A stretch of 64,000 bases of DNA from Rhodocyclaceae bacterium. Its GTDB lineage: Bacteria; Pseudomonadota; Gammaproteobacteria; Burkholderiales; Rhodocyclaceae. A program made the translations under genes and the position numbers. The notes beneath the pieces are model-generated. The model was not told where the DNA came from. It did no database searches and worked only from the letters and a program-made list of their open reading frames with translations. The stretch lies in NCBI GenBank assembly GCA_006218025.1, contig VBWA01000029.1, positions 1-64,000 of the forward strand. The letters are read 5' to 3'. Below are positions 8,723-18,562 of this stretch, piece after piece; the first letter of the stretch is position 1, and every line of letters starts with the position of its first letter.

Positions 8723-11437
8723 ATGATTCGTTCCGATTTGCCCTTTGTTTCGCTGGCCGAGCTGCCCGGCGGGCCGGAGCCGTTGGTGCTGTGCGCCACG
8801 GCGCGCCTGGCGACCGGGCTGCGCCGGGCTCACGGTGAGTTGCAGGCGGCGCGCGGCGCCGTGACCTGGCAGGCGTTGCAGAGTTCGACGCCGGCCATGT
8901 GGCTCGACCACCTGAGCTCATCGGCACTGTTGCGCGGCGAGATCCAGCCGGCCAGCGTGCCTGGAACTTTTCTGTCGCGTGCGCAGGAGCGGAGCTTGTG
9001 GGAGCAGGCGATTGCGCGCGATACGGGCGCGGTGGCGGAACTGTTCGATCGCGAAGGGATGGCGCTGGCGGCGATGGAGGCCGCGAGCCTGCAGCGGGCA
9101 TGGCGCATCGAGGTGCCGGAGCCACTGCATACCGAGGAGTACCGCGCCTTCCTGCGCTGGCGCGACGCCGTGGCCGAAGCCTGCCAGGCCGGTTCCTGGC
9201 GCACGGCGGATGAGGTCATGGCATGGCGCATCGAATGCATAGCACGTGGCATCGGCGGTCTGCCGGCGCGCCTCGGCATTGCCGGCTTCATTGCGCCCGA
9301 TCCGCTGGTCTCGCGCCTGCTGGTGGTGCTGGAAGCGCGCGGCGTCGAGTTGTTCCGGCTCGATTTCGGGCGCGGAGAAACCATGCTTGCGGCCGGCGCC
9401 GAATTGCCGGACGCCGAAGCCGAATGCATCGCCGCGGCGAACTGGGCGCGTGACCGGCTGGCGCGGGATGCGTCGTCCCGCGTGCGCATCGCCGTCGCCG
9501 ATCTGCCGGCGCGCCGGCGGCTGCTCGAATCCGCGCTCGAAAATAGTCTGCATCCCGATGCCGTCGGCGTCGGCTGGGCGGCGCTGGAACGCGACTTTGC
9601 GTTCGCGGCCGGCTCGCCGCTGGCGGCCGAGCCGCTGGTCGATGTCGCCCTGCGCCTGCTGCAGCTACTGGTTCATTCGCAGCGCGTGGCGCAGACCGAG
9701 TTCGGTGCCTTGCTCTGCGGTCCCGGCTGGTCGGCCGATGTCGACGAAGCCGATGCGCGCGCGAGCATCGAAGCCGTATTGCGCGAACTTCTGCCGCCCG
9801 AAACCAGCCTCGAACGCCTCGTCCGTGCGGTACTGCGCCAGGCCGACGCCCTGCAGGCGTCGCGCCTTGCGGCCGATCTCGGTGCGCTGCTGGAGGCCGC
9901 GCGCCGCGCGCCGCGCCGCCAGTTGCCATCGGCGTGGGCTGCGGTCTTCGCCGCGCTGCTCGATGCCCTCGGCTGGCCCGGGCAGCGCACTCTGCTGGCG
10001 ACGGAGCGCGCGGCGGTCGACGAATTGCGCGAGGCTCTCGGCGGCCTGCTCGCGCTGGACGGCATCCTCGGCCGCGTCGATGGCGGCGAGGCTCTGCGCC
10101 AATTGCAGCGGCAGTGTCGCGATCAGGCGTTTGCCGCCGCGCGCCAGACCCCGGCACGGGTCGAGATATGCAGCCTGGCAGATGCCCTCGCCGGTCCGGT
10201 GGACGGGCTCTGGGTCATGGGCCTCAACGAAGGCGCATGGCCGCCTGCGCCGCGACCGAACCCGCTGTTGCCCGCGGAATTGCAGCGTCGCGCCGGTATC
10301 GCCGCAGCGCGTGCCGACAGCCTGGCGGTCGAGGCGCAAAGCCTGCAGGCCTTGTGGTGCGAAAGCGCCGGCGAGGTGGTGTTCTCCTGGGCGCAGCGCG
10401 AAGGCGAGCGGCCGCTACGCGCCAGCCCGCTACTGGCGGAAATTCCGCGCCGCGAGTGGCCGTCGCTGCCGGTGATGCCGTTCTCGCCGGAACCGCTTGA
10501 GCGGCTCGATGACGCGAAGGCACCTCCCGTCGGTGCGGACGAACGCATCCGCGGCGGCACGGCGCTGCTGGCGGCGCAGGCAGTGTGCCCGGCATGGGCT
10601 TTCTATCAATACCGGCTCGGGGCCGCCGTGTTGCCAGCGCCGACTTTCGGGCTCGATGCGCGGGCACGCGGCTCGTTGCTGCATGCGGCGCTCGAGGAAT
10701 TCTGGCGTGGGCGCAGCCTGGCCGATCTGACACGGATGGATGAGGTCACCCGCGGCGCCGAAATCCGGCGCGTGGTGGCGCATGCGCTGGCCGAGTTCGA
10801 CCGCGATGCGGTCGAGCCGCTGCCGCCGCGCTTGCGCCAACTCGAAGGCGAGCGGCTGCAGGCGCTGCTTGCGGTCTGGCTCGAGGTCGAGGCGCAGCGC
10901 GCGCCTTTCCGCGTGGTTGGCTGCGAGGAAAGACATGCACTCGACATCGAAGGCCTGCCGGTGCGCGTGACGATCGACCGCATCGACGAACTCGAAGACG
11001 GGCGGCTGGTGGTGATTGACTACAAGAGCGGCCGCAAGGTTTCGGCCGACAGCTGGGCCGAACAGCGCATCAGCGAACCGCAACTGCCGATCTATGCGGC
11101 GCTGGCCTTCCCCGGCCGCGCCGTGGCGGCCGTGGCGCTGGCCCGCGTCACGCGCGACGAGCCGGGCTTTCTCGGTGTGGCGGAAAGCGACGGCCTGTTG
11201 CCCGACGTGAAAGCTCTCGATGCCCAGCGCAAGCGCTATGCGGAAGACGAGTTTCCCGACTGGCAGACGCTGCGCCGCCTCTGGGCCGAGCGCATCACCG
11301 ATCTCGCGCGCGAAGTGCGCGACGGCATCGCGGCGGTCGTCTTCGATGATGAAAAGAATATCCAGTATTGCGATGTGCGGCCGCTGCTGCGCGTCGCCGA
11401 GCGACGGCAACAATTCGACGAGACGGGCGAGCCATGA
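8723..11437 (+). CDS. AddB-like double-strand-break repair nuclease subunit
   Basis: About 904 residues, matching the betaproteobacterial AddB-like 'probable DNA repair protein' family that pairs with an AddA-like helicase. The body is a diverged, helicase-like fold without a convincing Walker A. The C-terminus is a PD-(D/E)XK nuclease: 'ARGSLLHAALEEFW' (about residue 650), 'VTIDRIDELEDGRLVVIDYKSG' (about 755-770), with the Asp and the DYKSG Lys as catalytic residues. With the downstream helicase it should process double-strand ends before RecA loading. ATG 8723 is chosen; an in-frame GTG at 8711 is possible. The stop overlaps the next start (ATGA), indicating translational coupling. Confidence 0.85.
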   Translation: MIRSDLPFVSLAELPGGPEPLVLCATARLATGLRRAHGELQAARGAVTWQALQSSTPAMWLDHLSSSALLRGEIQPASVPGTFLSRAQERSLWEQAIARDTGAVAELFDREGMALAAMEAASLQRAWRIEVPEPLHTEEYRAFLRWRDAVAEACQAGSWRTADEVMAWRIECIARGIGGLPARLGIAGFIAPDPLVSRLLVVLEARGVELFRLDFGRGETMLAAGAELPDAEAECIAAANWARDRLARDASSRVRIAVADLPARRRLLESALENSLHPDAVGVGWAALERDFAFAAGSPLAAEPLVDVALRLLQLLVHSQRVAQTEFGALLCGPGWSADVDEADARASIEAVLRELLPPETSLERLVRAVLRQADALQASRLAADLGALLEAARRAPRRQLPSAWAAVFAALLDALGWPGQRTLLATERAAVDELREALGGLLALDGILGRVDGGEALRQLQRQCRDQAFAAARQTPARVEICSLADALAGPVDGLWVMGLNEGAWPPAPRPNPLLPAELQRRAGIAAARADSLAVEAQSLQALWCESAGEVVFSWAQREGERPLRASPLLAEIPRREWPSLPVMPFSPEPLERLDDAKAPPVGADERIRGGTALLAAQAVCPAWAFYQYRLGAAVLPAPTFGLDARARGSLLHAALEEFWRGRSLADLTRMDEVTRGAEIRRVVAHALAEFDRDAVEPLPPRLRQLEGERLQALLAVWLEVEAQRAPFRVVGCEERHALDIEGLPVRVTIDRIDELEDGRLVVIDYKSGRKVSADSWAEQRISEPQLPIYAALAFPGRAVAAVALARVTRDEPGFLGVAESDGLLPDVKALDAQRKRYAEDEFPDWQTLRRLWAERITDLAREVRDGIAAVVFDDEKNIQYCDVRPLLRVAERRQQFDETGEP
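10625..10645 (+). repeat. Bipartite 21-bp motif, exact copy
   Basis: GCCGT, GTTG, CCAGCGCCGACT, inside the AddB-like gene. It is read there as A-V-L-P-A-P-T, in frame. Confidence 0.85.
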
Positions 11438-14400
11438 GCGACTTGCTGCGGGAAGACGAGGCCAACCGCCGCCGTGCGCTGGAGATTGCCTCCTTCATCG
11501 TCGAGGCGCCGGCCGGGGCAGGCAAGACCGAGCTGCTCACGCAGCGCTACCTGCGCCTGCTGGCGACGGTGGACGAGCCCGAAGAAATCATCGCCATCAC
11601 CTTCACCAACAAGGCGGCCGGCGAGATGCGCCAGCGCATCGCGGACAGCCTCGCGCTGGCAAGGCAGGCAGGCATGCCCGAGGCCGCGCACAAGCGCGTC
11701 ACCTGCGAGCTGGCACGTGCCGCGCTGGCGCGCTCGGCCGAGCTGGGCTGGCAGATCGAAACCCAGCCGGGGCGGCTGCGCCTGACCACCATCGACGCGC
11801 TATGCGCCGGCCTGGCGCGGCAGATGCCGCTGCTGTCGCGCTTCGGCGCGCAGCCTGCCGTGGCCGAGGAAGCCAAACGGCATTACGACGAGGCCGCGCG
11901 GCGGGCGCTCGATCATCTCGAAGGCAAGGGTGAGCGAGTTGAAGATGGGCGCGAGCATGCCGAGGCGGTGGCCACCGCGCTGGCGCATCTCGACAACGAC
12001 GTCACGCGGCTGGCGCGCCTGCTGGCCGAGATGCTGGCGCGGCGCGAGCAGTGGCGCGAGATTGGTGAACTCGACCATCCCGAGTCGGCGATCGGCGAGG
12101 CACTCGAGGAGATGGTCGGTGAGGAAATGGCGCTGATCGCGGAGGTGCTCGACGACGAATGGCAAGGGCAATGGATGCCGCTGGCGCGCTTCGCCGCGGA
12201 CAAGCTCGGCGGCGCGAATTTGGCAAACTCGCTGAGCGACTGGACCGAAGCGCTGAGCGATGATCCGCAGCAACTGCCGTGCTGGCGGGCGCTGGCCGAA
12301 TTGCTGCTGACGCAGAAGGACGAGCCGCGCAAGACCGTGACGGTGAAGAACGGCTTCCCGGCGGGCAAGGAATTCAAGGCACAGAAGGACGCCATGCTGG
12401 AACGTCTGGCCGCGCTCGACGGCGGGGCAGTTGCCGCCCTGCAGCGACTGCGCGAACTGCCGGCGCCCGACCACGACAACGATGCCGTGGTGCGTGCGCT
12501 GGCGCGTCTGATGAAGCTCGCCGCAGCCGAACTGTGGCTGGTGTTTCGCGAAGCCGGCGAGGTCGATTTCGGCGAGCTCGCGGCGCGCGCCATTGACGCG
12601 CTGGGCGACGAGCTCGATCCGTCGGAACTCGGCCTGCGCCTCGATTACCGCATCCGCCATCTGCTGGTCGACGAATTCCAGGACACCAGTCCGGCGCAGA
12701 TCGAATTGCTCGAGCGCCTCACCGCCGGCTGGCAGCTGGACGACGGCCGCACGCTGTTCGCGGTGGGCGACCCGATGCAGTCGATCTACCGTTTCCGCAA
12801 GGCCGACGTCGGGCTTTTCCTGCGTGTCGCCGAGAACGGCATCGGCGCGCTGCGGCTGACGCCCCTGCGCCTGTCGCGCAACAACCGTTCCTGTGCGGCC
12901 GTGGTGGACTGGATCAACGCGAGCTTCCCGGCGGTGTTCCCGGCCATCGACGATCCCCTGCGCGGCGAGATTCGCTATCGCGAGTTCGTCGCCACGCGCG
13001 ATGCGCTGCCGCAGGCCGGCGTCATGATTCACCCGGTACTGGCGGCAAAAGGAGAGGGCGCCGCGGGCGCCCGTGGCGAGGCGCAAAAGATCATCGATTT
13101 GATCGAAGCCGAATGGTGCGAGGACCCGACGCGCAGCATCGCCGTGCTGGTGCGCGCCCGCGATCACCTCGCTGCGCTGGTCGCCGCGATCCGCCGCCAT
13201 GGCGCCGCCTGGCGTTTCTCGGCGGTCGAAATCGAGCCGCTGGCGGACCGTCAGGCGGTGCAGGACCTGATCTCGCTGACCCGCGCGCTGCATCACCGCG
13301 CCGACCGCGTGCATTGGCTGGCCGTCCTGCGCGCGCCGTGGTGCGGCCTGACGCTTTCCGATCTGCACGCGCTGGCCGGCGACGATCACGACGCCACGAT
13401 CTGGGTACTGATGAACGATGCCGCGCGCATCGAACGGCTGTCCGCCGATGGCCGCCAGCGGCTCGCCCATGTGCGCGAGGTGCTGGCCGAGGCGCTGGCC
13501 GGGCAGGGTCGGCAGCGGCGCCGGCGCTGGGTCGAGGACGCCTGGAAAAAGCTCGGCGGGCCGGCCTGCCAGGGCGGCGCGAGCGAGGCCGCCGATGCGC
13601 AGGCCTACTTCAATCGCCTCGACGCGCTGGATGCGGCGGGGCGCTTCGTGCTCGACAGTCTCGAAGACGACATGGGCCGCCTCTATGCCGCGCCCGATGC
13701 GCAGGCCGATGGCCGGCTGCAGCTGATGACCATTCACAAGGCCAAGGGGCTGGAGTTCGACACCGTGATCCTGCCCGGGCTGCATCGCGAAGCGGCGGGG
13801 CGCGATATGCCGCTCCTGGCATGGGACAGTTTTCCGCTGGCCTCGGGCGAGCGCCTGATCGCCGCGCCGGTGAATCCGCGCCGCGGCAGGACGGCCGGCG
13901 AGCCGACGCTGTATGACTTCCTGCAGCGCATGGAGCGCGAGCGCAGCCGCAACGAGGAGGCCCGCGTGCTCTATGTCGCCGCCACGCGCGCGGTGCGCCG
14001 CCTGCATCTGGTCGCGGTCGCGCTGCTCGACGAGGATGGGGCGCTCGTGGCGCCGCGCGCCGCTTCGCCGCTGGCGCGGCTGTGGCCGGCCGTCGAGGCA
14101 GAGTTCGTGCGGGCGGCCGCCGCACCACCAGCGCCGACTTCGGAAGTCTCCAATGATCTGGCGCACTTCGTGCCGCAATTGCTGCGTTTGAAGGAACCAG
14201 TCGCAACGCCAGGCTGGCACGCACCTGATCTCCCGGCACCCGCGACGGACCAGCGCGAGGAGACCGCCGACCCGCTGGCCGCCGCGGTGGGCACCCTGAC
14301 CCACGCCGTGCTGGAACTGATCGCGGCCGATCCGGAAGCCTGGACCGGCCCGCGCGTGATGGAGCGCCAGCCCGGCTTCGAGCGCTGGCTGGCCAGCCGC

Positions 14401-14835
14401 GGCTGGTCGCCGGCGGATGCGCGGGCGGGAGCGGCCCGTGTCGCGAGCATGCTGGCGACGACGCTGGCCAGTGCAGATGGCCAGTGGGTGCTGCGCCGCC
14501 GCGCCGATGCGGCGGCCGAACTGGCACTGACAAGAGTCGGCGGGGAAGATGACGGCGGCGCGCTCTGCGTACCTGGGACTCCGCTTCGCGGGCAGGTAAC
14601 CCGCGTCGTCGATCGCAGTTTTGTCGAAGACGGCGTGCGCTGGATCATCGACTACAAGACCGCCGACCTGGGCCCGGCCGCCGGTCTTCGGCAGCTTGCG
14701 GACCACGCCGCGCGCTACCGGCGGCAGCTCGAATCCTATGCCGCGCTGTTCGCCGCCGAGCGTGTGCCGCAGCGCCTCGCCGTGTTCTATGTTGCCCATG
14801 GCATTTTGGCGCGTCTGGAATACAATCCCTCCTGA
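11434..14835 (+). CDS. AddA-like UvrD/Rep-family helicase-nuclease
   Basis: About 1133 residues, a superfamily 1A helicase with a C-terminal nuclease. Motifs in order: Walker A 'EAPAGAGKTELL' (about residue 28), Ia 'AITFTNKAAGEM', II 'LLVDEFQDTSPAQ' (about 412), III 'FAVGDPMQSIYRFRKAD', V 'LMTIHKAKGLEFDTV' (about 765), VI 'VLYVAATRAVRRLHLV', and nuclease 'WIIDYKTAD' (about 1070). It is the motor partner of the AddB-like protein, with which it overlaps by four bases. The pair replaces RecBCD in many betaproteobacteria. The C-terminal nuclease region also has 'GTLTHAVLEL', the GxxxH element of the fold. Confidence 0.9.
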   Translation: MSDLLREDEANRRRALEIASFIVEAPAGAGKTELLTQRYLRLLATVDEPEEIIAITFTNKAAGEMRQRIADSLALARQAGMPEAAHKRVTCELARAALARSAELGWQIETQPGRLRLTTIDALCAGLARQMPLLSRFGAQPAVAEEAKRHYDEAARRALDHLEGKGERVEDGREHAEAVATALAHLDNDVTRLARLLAEMLARREQWREIGELDHPESAIGEALEEMVGEEMALIAEVLDDEWQGQWMPLARFAADKLGGANLANSLSDWTEALSDDPQQLPCWRALAELLLTQKDEPRKTVTVKNGFPAGKEFKAQKDAMLERLAALDGGAVAALQRLRELPAPDHDNDAVVRALARLMKLAAAELWLVFREAGEVDFGELAARAIDALGDELDPSELGLRLDYRIRHLLVDEFQDTSPAQIELLERLTAGWQLDDGRTLFAVGDPMQSIYRFRKADVGLFLRVAENGIGALRLTPLRLSRNNRSCAAVVDWINASFPAVFPAIDDPLRGEIRYREFVATRDALPQAGVMIHPVLAAKGEGAAGARGEAQKIIDLIEAEWCEDPTRSIAVLVRARDHLAALVAAIRRHGAAWRFSAVEIEPLADRQAVQDLISLTRALHHRADRVHWLAVLRAPWCGLTLSDLHALAGDDHDATIWVLMNDAARIERLSADGRQRLAHVREVLAEALAGQGRQRRRRWVEDAWKKLGGPACQGGASEAADAQAYFNRLDALDAAGRFVLDSLEDDMGRLYAAPDAQADGRLQLMTIHKAKGLEFDTVILPGLHREAAGRDMPLLAWDSFPLASGERLIAAPVNPRRGRTAGEPTLYDFLQRMERERSRNEEARVLYVAATRAVRRLHLVAVALLDEDGALVAPRAASPLARLWPAVEAEFVRAAAAPPAPTSEVSNDLAHFVPQLLRLKEPVATPGWHAPDLPAPATDQREETADPLAAAVGTLTHAVLELIAADPEAWTGPRVMERQPGFERWLASRGWSPADARAGAARVASMLATTLASADGQWVLRRRADAAAELALTRVGGEDDGGALCVPGTPLRGQVTRVVDRSFVEDGVRWIIDYKTADLGPAAGLRQLADHAARYRRQLESYAALFAAERVPQRLAVFYVAHGILARLEYNPS
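14119..14139 (+). repeat. Bipartite 21-bp motif, one mismatch
   Basis: GCCGC, ACCA, CCAGCGCCGACT, inside the AddA-like gene. Only the last base of the left half differs from the consensus. Confidence 0.75.
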
Positions 14836-14858
14836 CACAGCGTTCTCTGGGGGAAGTC

Positions 14859-15791
14859 ATGTCCGACAAGAAATACCGCCTCGTGACACGCAGCGATTTC
14901 GATGGCCTGGCCTGCGCCGTTCTTCTCAATGAACTCGACATGATCGACGAGATCACCTTCGTCCATCCCAAGGACATGCAGGACGGCAAGGTGGAGATTT
15001 CCGAAAACGACATCACGACCAACCTGCCCTTCGTCCCGGGCGTGTTCCTGGCCTTCGATCACCACCTCTCCGAGACTTTCCGCAACCCCGGCGAGCGCCC
15101 CAACCACATCATCTATCCCGACGCGCCGTCAGCCGCGCGCGTGGTGTACGAGCACTTCGGCGGCAAGAACAAGTTCCCGCTGTCCTTCACCGAGATGATG
15201 CTGGCCGTCGACAAGAGCGATTCGGGGAATTTCACGCGCCAGGAAATACTCGACCCGAAGGACTGGGTGCTGCTCAGCTACATCATGGATTCGCGCACCG
15301 GCCTCGGCCGCTTCCGCGAGTTCCGCGTCAGCAACTACCAGCTGATGATGGATCTGATCACCTACTGCCGCAACCACAGCATCGACGAGATACTGGCCCT
15401 GCCGGATGTCAAGGAGCGCGTCGATCTCTATTTCGAGCATGCCGACAAGGCCAAGGAGCAGATCCGGCGCCACACGAAGCTGCACACGAACCTCGCGGTG
15501 CTCGATCTGCGCAACGAAGAAACGGTTTTTGCCGTAAATCGCTTCATGATCTACGCGCTCTTCCCCGAGATCAACATCTCCATTCACGTCCTGTGGGGCA
15601 TGCAGAAGCAGAACACGATCTTTGCCGTCGGCAAGTCGATCGTCAATCGCACATCGAATACCAATGTCGGCGAACTGATGCTGTTCTACGGCGGTGGCGG
15701 GCACGAAAATGCCGGCACCTGCCAGATCGCCAACGAGCGGGCCGACAAAGTACTGCATGAGTTGGTAGAGACCATCAACGCCGACGGCTGA
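14859..15791 (+). CDS. DHH-family phosphoesterase (exopolyphosphatase-like)
   Basis: A 310-residue soluble enzyme with the DHH and DHHA1 signatures: 'VTRSDFDGLACAVLL' (metal-binding Asp residues), 'LAFDHHLSET' (DHH motif) and 'FYGGGGHENAGTCQI' (the DHHA1 GGGH motif). The family includes RecJ, nano-RNase, cyclic dinucleotide phosphodiesterases and exopolyphosphatases. The exact substrate cannot be read from sequence. It has its own start 23 bp after the AddA-like gene, with GGGGGAAG upstream as a ribosome-binding site. Confidence 0.8.
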   Translation: MSDKKYRLVTRSDFDGLACAVLLNELDMIDEITFVHPKDMQDGKVEISENDITTNLPFVPGVFLAFDHHLSETFRNPGERPNHIIYPDAPSAARVVYEHFGGKNKFPLSFTEMMLAVDKSDSGNFTRQEILDPKDWVLLSYIMDSRTGLGRFREFRVSNYQLMMDLITYCRNHSIDEILALPDVKERVDLYFEHADKAKEQIRRHTKLHTNLAVLDLRNEETVFAVNRFMIYALFPEINISIHVLWGMQKQNTIFAVGKSIVNRTSNTNVGELMLFYGGGGHENAGTCQIANERADKVLHELVETINADG

Positions 15792-15852
15792 ACGCCTGCT
15801 TTACCGGCAGGCATCCGCTTGCCGGCGCCGGTAGAAGACTGGCGCACCCAAA

Positions 15853-16938
15853 ATGACATTGCTCGAAATCCGCAACGTAACCCGCCGCTTCGGCTCGCTC
15901 GAGGCGGTGAAGGACGTTTCCATTTCGATCGAGGCGGGCGAGTTCTTCACCCTGCTCGGTCCTTCGGGCTGCGGCAAGACCACCATCCTGCGCATGATCG
16001 CCGGCTTCGACGAACCCGACGAAGGCGAGATCCTGCTCGACGGCAAATCGCTGGCCGGCGTGCCGCCGGAAAAGCGGCCGTTGCACACGGTGTTCCAGAG
16101 CTACGCACTGTTTCCGCACATGACCGTGGCCGGCAACATCGCGTTCCCGCTGGAAATGACCGGAAAGTCGGCGCTGGAGATACGGCGCCGCGTTGATGAA
16201 ACCCTGGCGCTGGTGCATCTGGAGGACAAGGCCGACAGCTTTCCCCACGAACTCTCCGGCGGGCAGAAGCAGCGCGTGGCGCTGGCCCGCGGCCTGGTGA
16301 ACAAGCCACGCCTGTTGCTGCTCGACGAACCGCTCGGCGCGCTCGACGCCAAGCTGCGCGTCGAAATGCAGATCGAATTGATCGCGCTGCAGCGCGAAGT
16401 CGGCATCACCTTCATTTTCGTCACGCATTCGCAGCAGGAAGCGCTGGCCCTGTCGCACCGCATCGCCGTCATGAAGGACGGCCGCGTCGAGCAGTGCGAC
16501 GAGCCGGACCAGCTCTATACCCAGCCCGCCAACCGCTTCGTCGCCGACTTCATCGGCAAGATCAACCTGCTCGACGTCGAGGTGACCGCGTCGAGCAAGG
16601 TCCTGTTGAGCCTGCGCGCCGCCGGTCTCGGCGAGATTGCCGCGACCGATCCGCGGCCGATCGCGGTGGGCGAGCGCGGCGTCTTCGCCCTGCGCCCCGA
16701 GCTGATCCGCGTCTTCGGTCATCGCGAAGCCGCCGACCTGAAGAACCGCTTCGAGGGCGTGGTGCGCGAGCTGCTCTATCTCGGCGACGTCACGCTGTAC
16801 AAGATCGAGCTGGCCAACGGCGCCCTGATCGAGGCGCTGATGCCCAACGCCGCGCCGGGCCGCGCCAAGTTTCACGAGGTCGGCGACGCGGTCGGCGTCT
16901 GCTGGCGGCACGACGCCGGCGTGTACTTACGGAGTTGA
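15853..16938 (+). CDS. potA: Polyamine-type ABC transporter ATP-binding protein
   Basis: A 361-residue ATPase with Walker A 'GPSGCGKTT', Q-loop region 'VFQSYALFPHMTV', signature 'LSGGQKQRVALARGL', Walker B 'LLLLDEPLGALD' and the His switch 'IFVTHSQQEAL'. A C-terminal TOBE_2 domain follows, typical of PotA/PotG. It energises import of spermidine or putrescine with the next three genes. The substrate is inferred from the binding protein family. An exact copy of the bipartite 21-bp motif lies on the opposite strand inside this gene. Confidence 0.9.
   Translation: MTLLEIRNVTRRFGSLEAVKDVSISIEAGEFFTLLGPSGCGKTTILRMIAGFDEPDEGEILLDGKSLAGVPPEKRPLHTVFQSYALFPHMTVAGNIAFPLEMTGKSALEIRRRVDETLALVHLEDKADSFPHELSGGQKQRVALARGLVNKPRLLLLDEPLGALDAKLRVEMQIELIALQREVGITFIFVTHSQQEALALSHRIAVMKDGRVEQCDEPDQLYTQPANRFVADFIGKINLLDVEVTASSKVLLSLRAAGLGEIAATDPRPIAVGERGVFALRPELIRVFGHREAADLKNRFEGVVRELLYLGDVTLYKIELANGALIEALMPNAAPGRAKFHEVGDAVGVCWRHDAGVYLRS
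16166..16186 (-). repeat. Bipartite 21-bp motif, exact copy
   Basis: On the minus strand GCCGT, ATCT, CCAGCGCCGACT, antisense inside potA. Confidence 0.85.
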
Positions 16939-16952
16939 GAGGAGAGGGCGCC

Positions 16953-17786
16953 ATGTCCGAACCGAGAACCCAGCCGTCGGGCTTGACCAAGTGGGTGGTG
17001 ACGCTGCCGCCGACGATTTTCCTGCTGGCCTTCTTCCTCGTCCCGGCGCTGATCGTGGTGCTCGCCGGCTTCCGCGAAACCGGCGAATTCGGCGGGCTCG
17101 CACCGTTGCCGCAGCTCTCGCTGGATGCCTACCGCTTTCTCGGCGGCGACGTCATCTACCTCGAAATCTTCGCGCGCTCCTTCCTGGTCGCCGCGCTGAC
17201 CACGCTGATCTGCATTGTGCTGGCCTATCCGCTGGCCTGGCTGATCGCGCGCAGCCCGAAGCAGCGCCGCGACTTCCTTGTGCTGCTGGTGATCCTGCCC
17301 TTCGCCAGCAATTTCCTGGTGCGCATCTATGCCTGGATCATGCTGCTGGGCCCGGTCAACCTGCTCTACACGCCCTTCGCGGTGATCGTCGGCATGGTCT
17401 ACGCGCACCTGCCCTTCATGGTGCTGCCGCTCTACACCAATCTGGAAAAGCACGATCCGGCGCTGCTCGAAGCCGCGCAGGATCTCGGCGCCAATGCCTG
17501 GACGCGCTTCTGGCGCGTGACTTTCCCGCTCTCGCTGCCGGGCATCTTCTCCGGCTCGGCGCTGGTCTTCATCCCGGTGCTGGGCATGTTCGCCGTGCCC
17601 GAACTGCTCGGCGGCACCGGGGACATCCTGATCGGCAACCTGATCAAGGAACAGTTTCTGGAGAACCGCGACTGGCCGCTCGGCTCGGCACTGTCGATCA
17701 TGCTCACGATCTGCGTGCTTCTGCTCGCAGGCCTAACGGCCTGGGGCTCGAAGCGCGGGCTGCACGGCACTGAGGCAGTGACATGA
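16953..17786 (+). CDS. potB: Polyamine ABC transporter permease (PotB/PotH type)
   Basis: A 277-residue inner-membrane permease with about six membrane helices and the EAA loop 'LEAAQDLGANAWTRFWRVTFPLSLPG' that contacts the ATPase. The start at 16953 follows GAGAGGAGAGGG, and begins 14 bp after potA. It overlaps the next permease by ATGA. It forms one half of the membrane channel of the importer. Confidence 0.88.
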   Translation: MSEPRTQPSGLTKWVVTLPPTIFLLAFFLVPALIVVLAGFRETGEFGGLAPLPQLSLDAYRFLGGDVIYLEIFARSFLVAALTTLICIVLAYPLAWLIARSPKQRRDFLVLLVILPFASNFLVRIYAWIMLLGPVNLLYTPFAVIVGMVYAHLPFMVLPLYTNLEKHDPALLEAAQDLGANAWTRFWRVTFPLSLPGIFSGSALVFIPVLGMFAVPELLGGTGDILIGNLIKEQFLENRDWPLGSALSIMLTICVLLLAGLTAWGSKRGLHGTEAVT

Positions 17787-18562
17787 AGAAGGCCCAGTTC
17801 TGGTTGTGGACGGCATCGCTCGCCACCTACGCCTTCCTCTACATTCCGCTGGCGGTGGTGGTGCTGTTTTCCTTCAACGACTCGGTGCTCAATGCCGAGT
17901 GGGTCGGCTTCACCACGCGCTGGTACGTCAAGCTGCTGCACGACGACGACATGCTCCACGCCGCCGCCAACTCGCTGCTGATCGCGCTGGTATCGAGCAG
18001 CGTGTCGACCGTGCTCGGCGCCATGGCAGGGCTTGCGATGCATCGCTACCGCCCGCGCTGGCTGCCCTTTCTGGTGCTGACACCCGTGGCCATGCCGGAA
18101 ATCCTGCTCGGCGTCTCGCTGCTGCTGTTCTTCCGCCAGGTGCTCGATCTGTCGCTCGGCCTGTTCTCCATCCTCGCCGCGCACATCACCTTCAGCATCG
18201 GCTTCGTCGCCGTCATCGTGCGAGCGCGCCTGGCCGGCATGGACGAAAGCATCTTCGAAGCGGCGCGCGACCTCGGCGCCACGCCCTGGGCCACCTTCCA
18301 CCGCGTTACCCTGCCGCTGATCATGCCGGCGCTGGTGGCCGGCTTCCTGATGGCCTTCACGCTTTCGATCGACGATTTCGTCATCACCTTCTTCGTCGCC
18401 GGCGTCGGCGTGAACACCTTGCCGCTGCAGATCTACTCCATGATCAAGGTCGCCGTGACGCCCGAGGTCAATGCCGTTTCGACCCTGCTGATGGCGCTGA
18501 CCCTGACGCTGATCCTCGTCGCCAGCCGCTTCGCTCCCGACGTGCTGAAGGGGCGGTCGTGA
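17783..18562 (+). CDS. potC: Polyamine ABC transporter permease (PotC/PotI type)
   Basis: A 259-residue permease with the second EAA loop 'FEAARDLGATPWATFHRVTLPLIMPA' and the family-typical segment 'FTLSIDDFVITFFVAG'. It pairs with the upstream permease. Start and stop overlap both neighbours (ATGA before, GTGA after), so the four genes form one translational unit. Confidence 0.9.
   Translation: MKKAQFWLWTASLATYAFLYIPLAVVVLFSFNDSVLNAEWVGFTTRWYVKLLHDDDMLHAAANSLLIALVSSSVSTVLGAMAGLAMHRYRPRWLPFLVLTPVAMPEILLGVSLLLFFRQVLDLSLGLFSILAAHITFSIGFVAVIVRARLAGMDESIFEAARDLGATPWATFHRVTLPLIMPALVAGFLMAFTLSIDDFVITFFVAGVGVNTLPLQIYSMIKVAVTPEVNAVSTLLMALTLTLILVASRFAPDVLKGRS

Noticed and set aside
8723-14835. AddAB-like pair as a novel defence system
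   Set aside because: Both genes match a known betaproteobacterial double-strand-break repair pair with standard motifs.
15794-15812. GCCTGC/GCAGGC hairpin after the DHH gene as terminator
   Set aside because: Short stem and no T-tract; not convincing.
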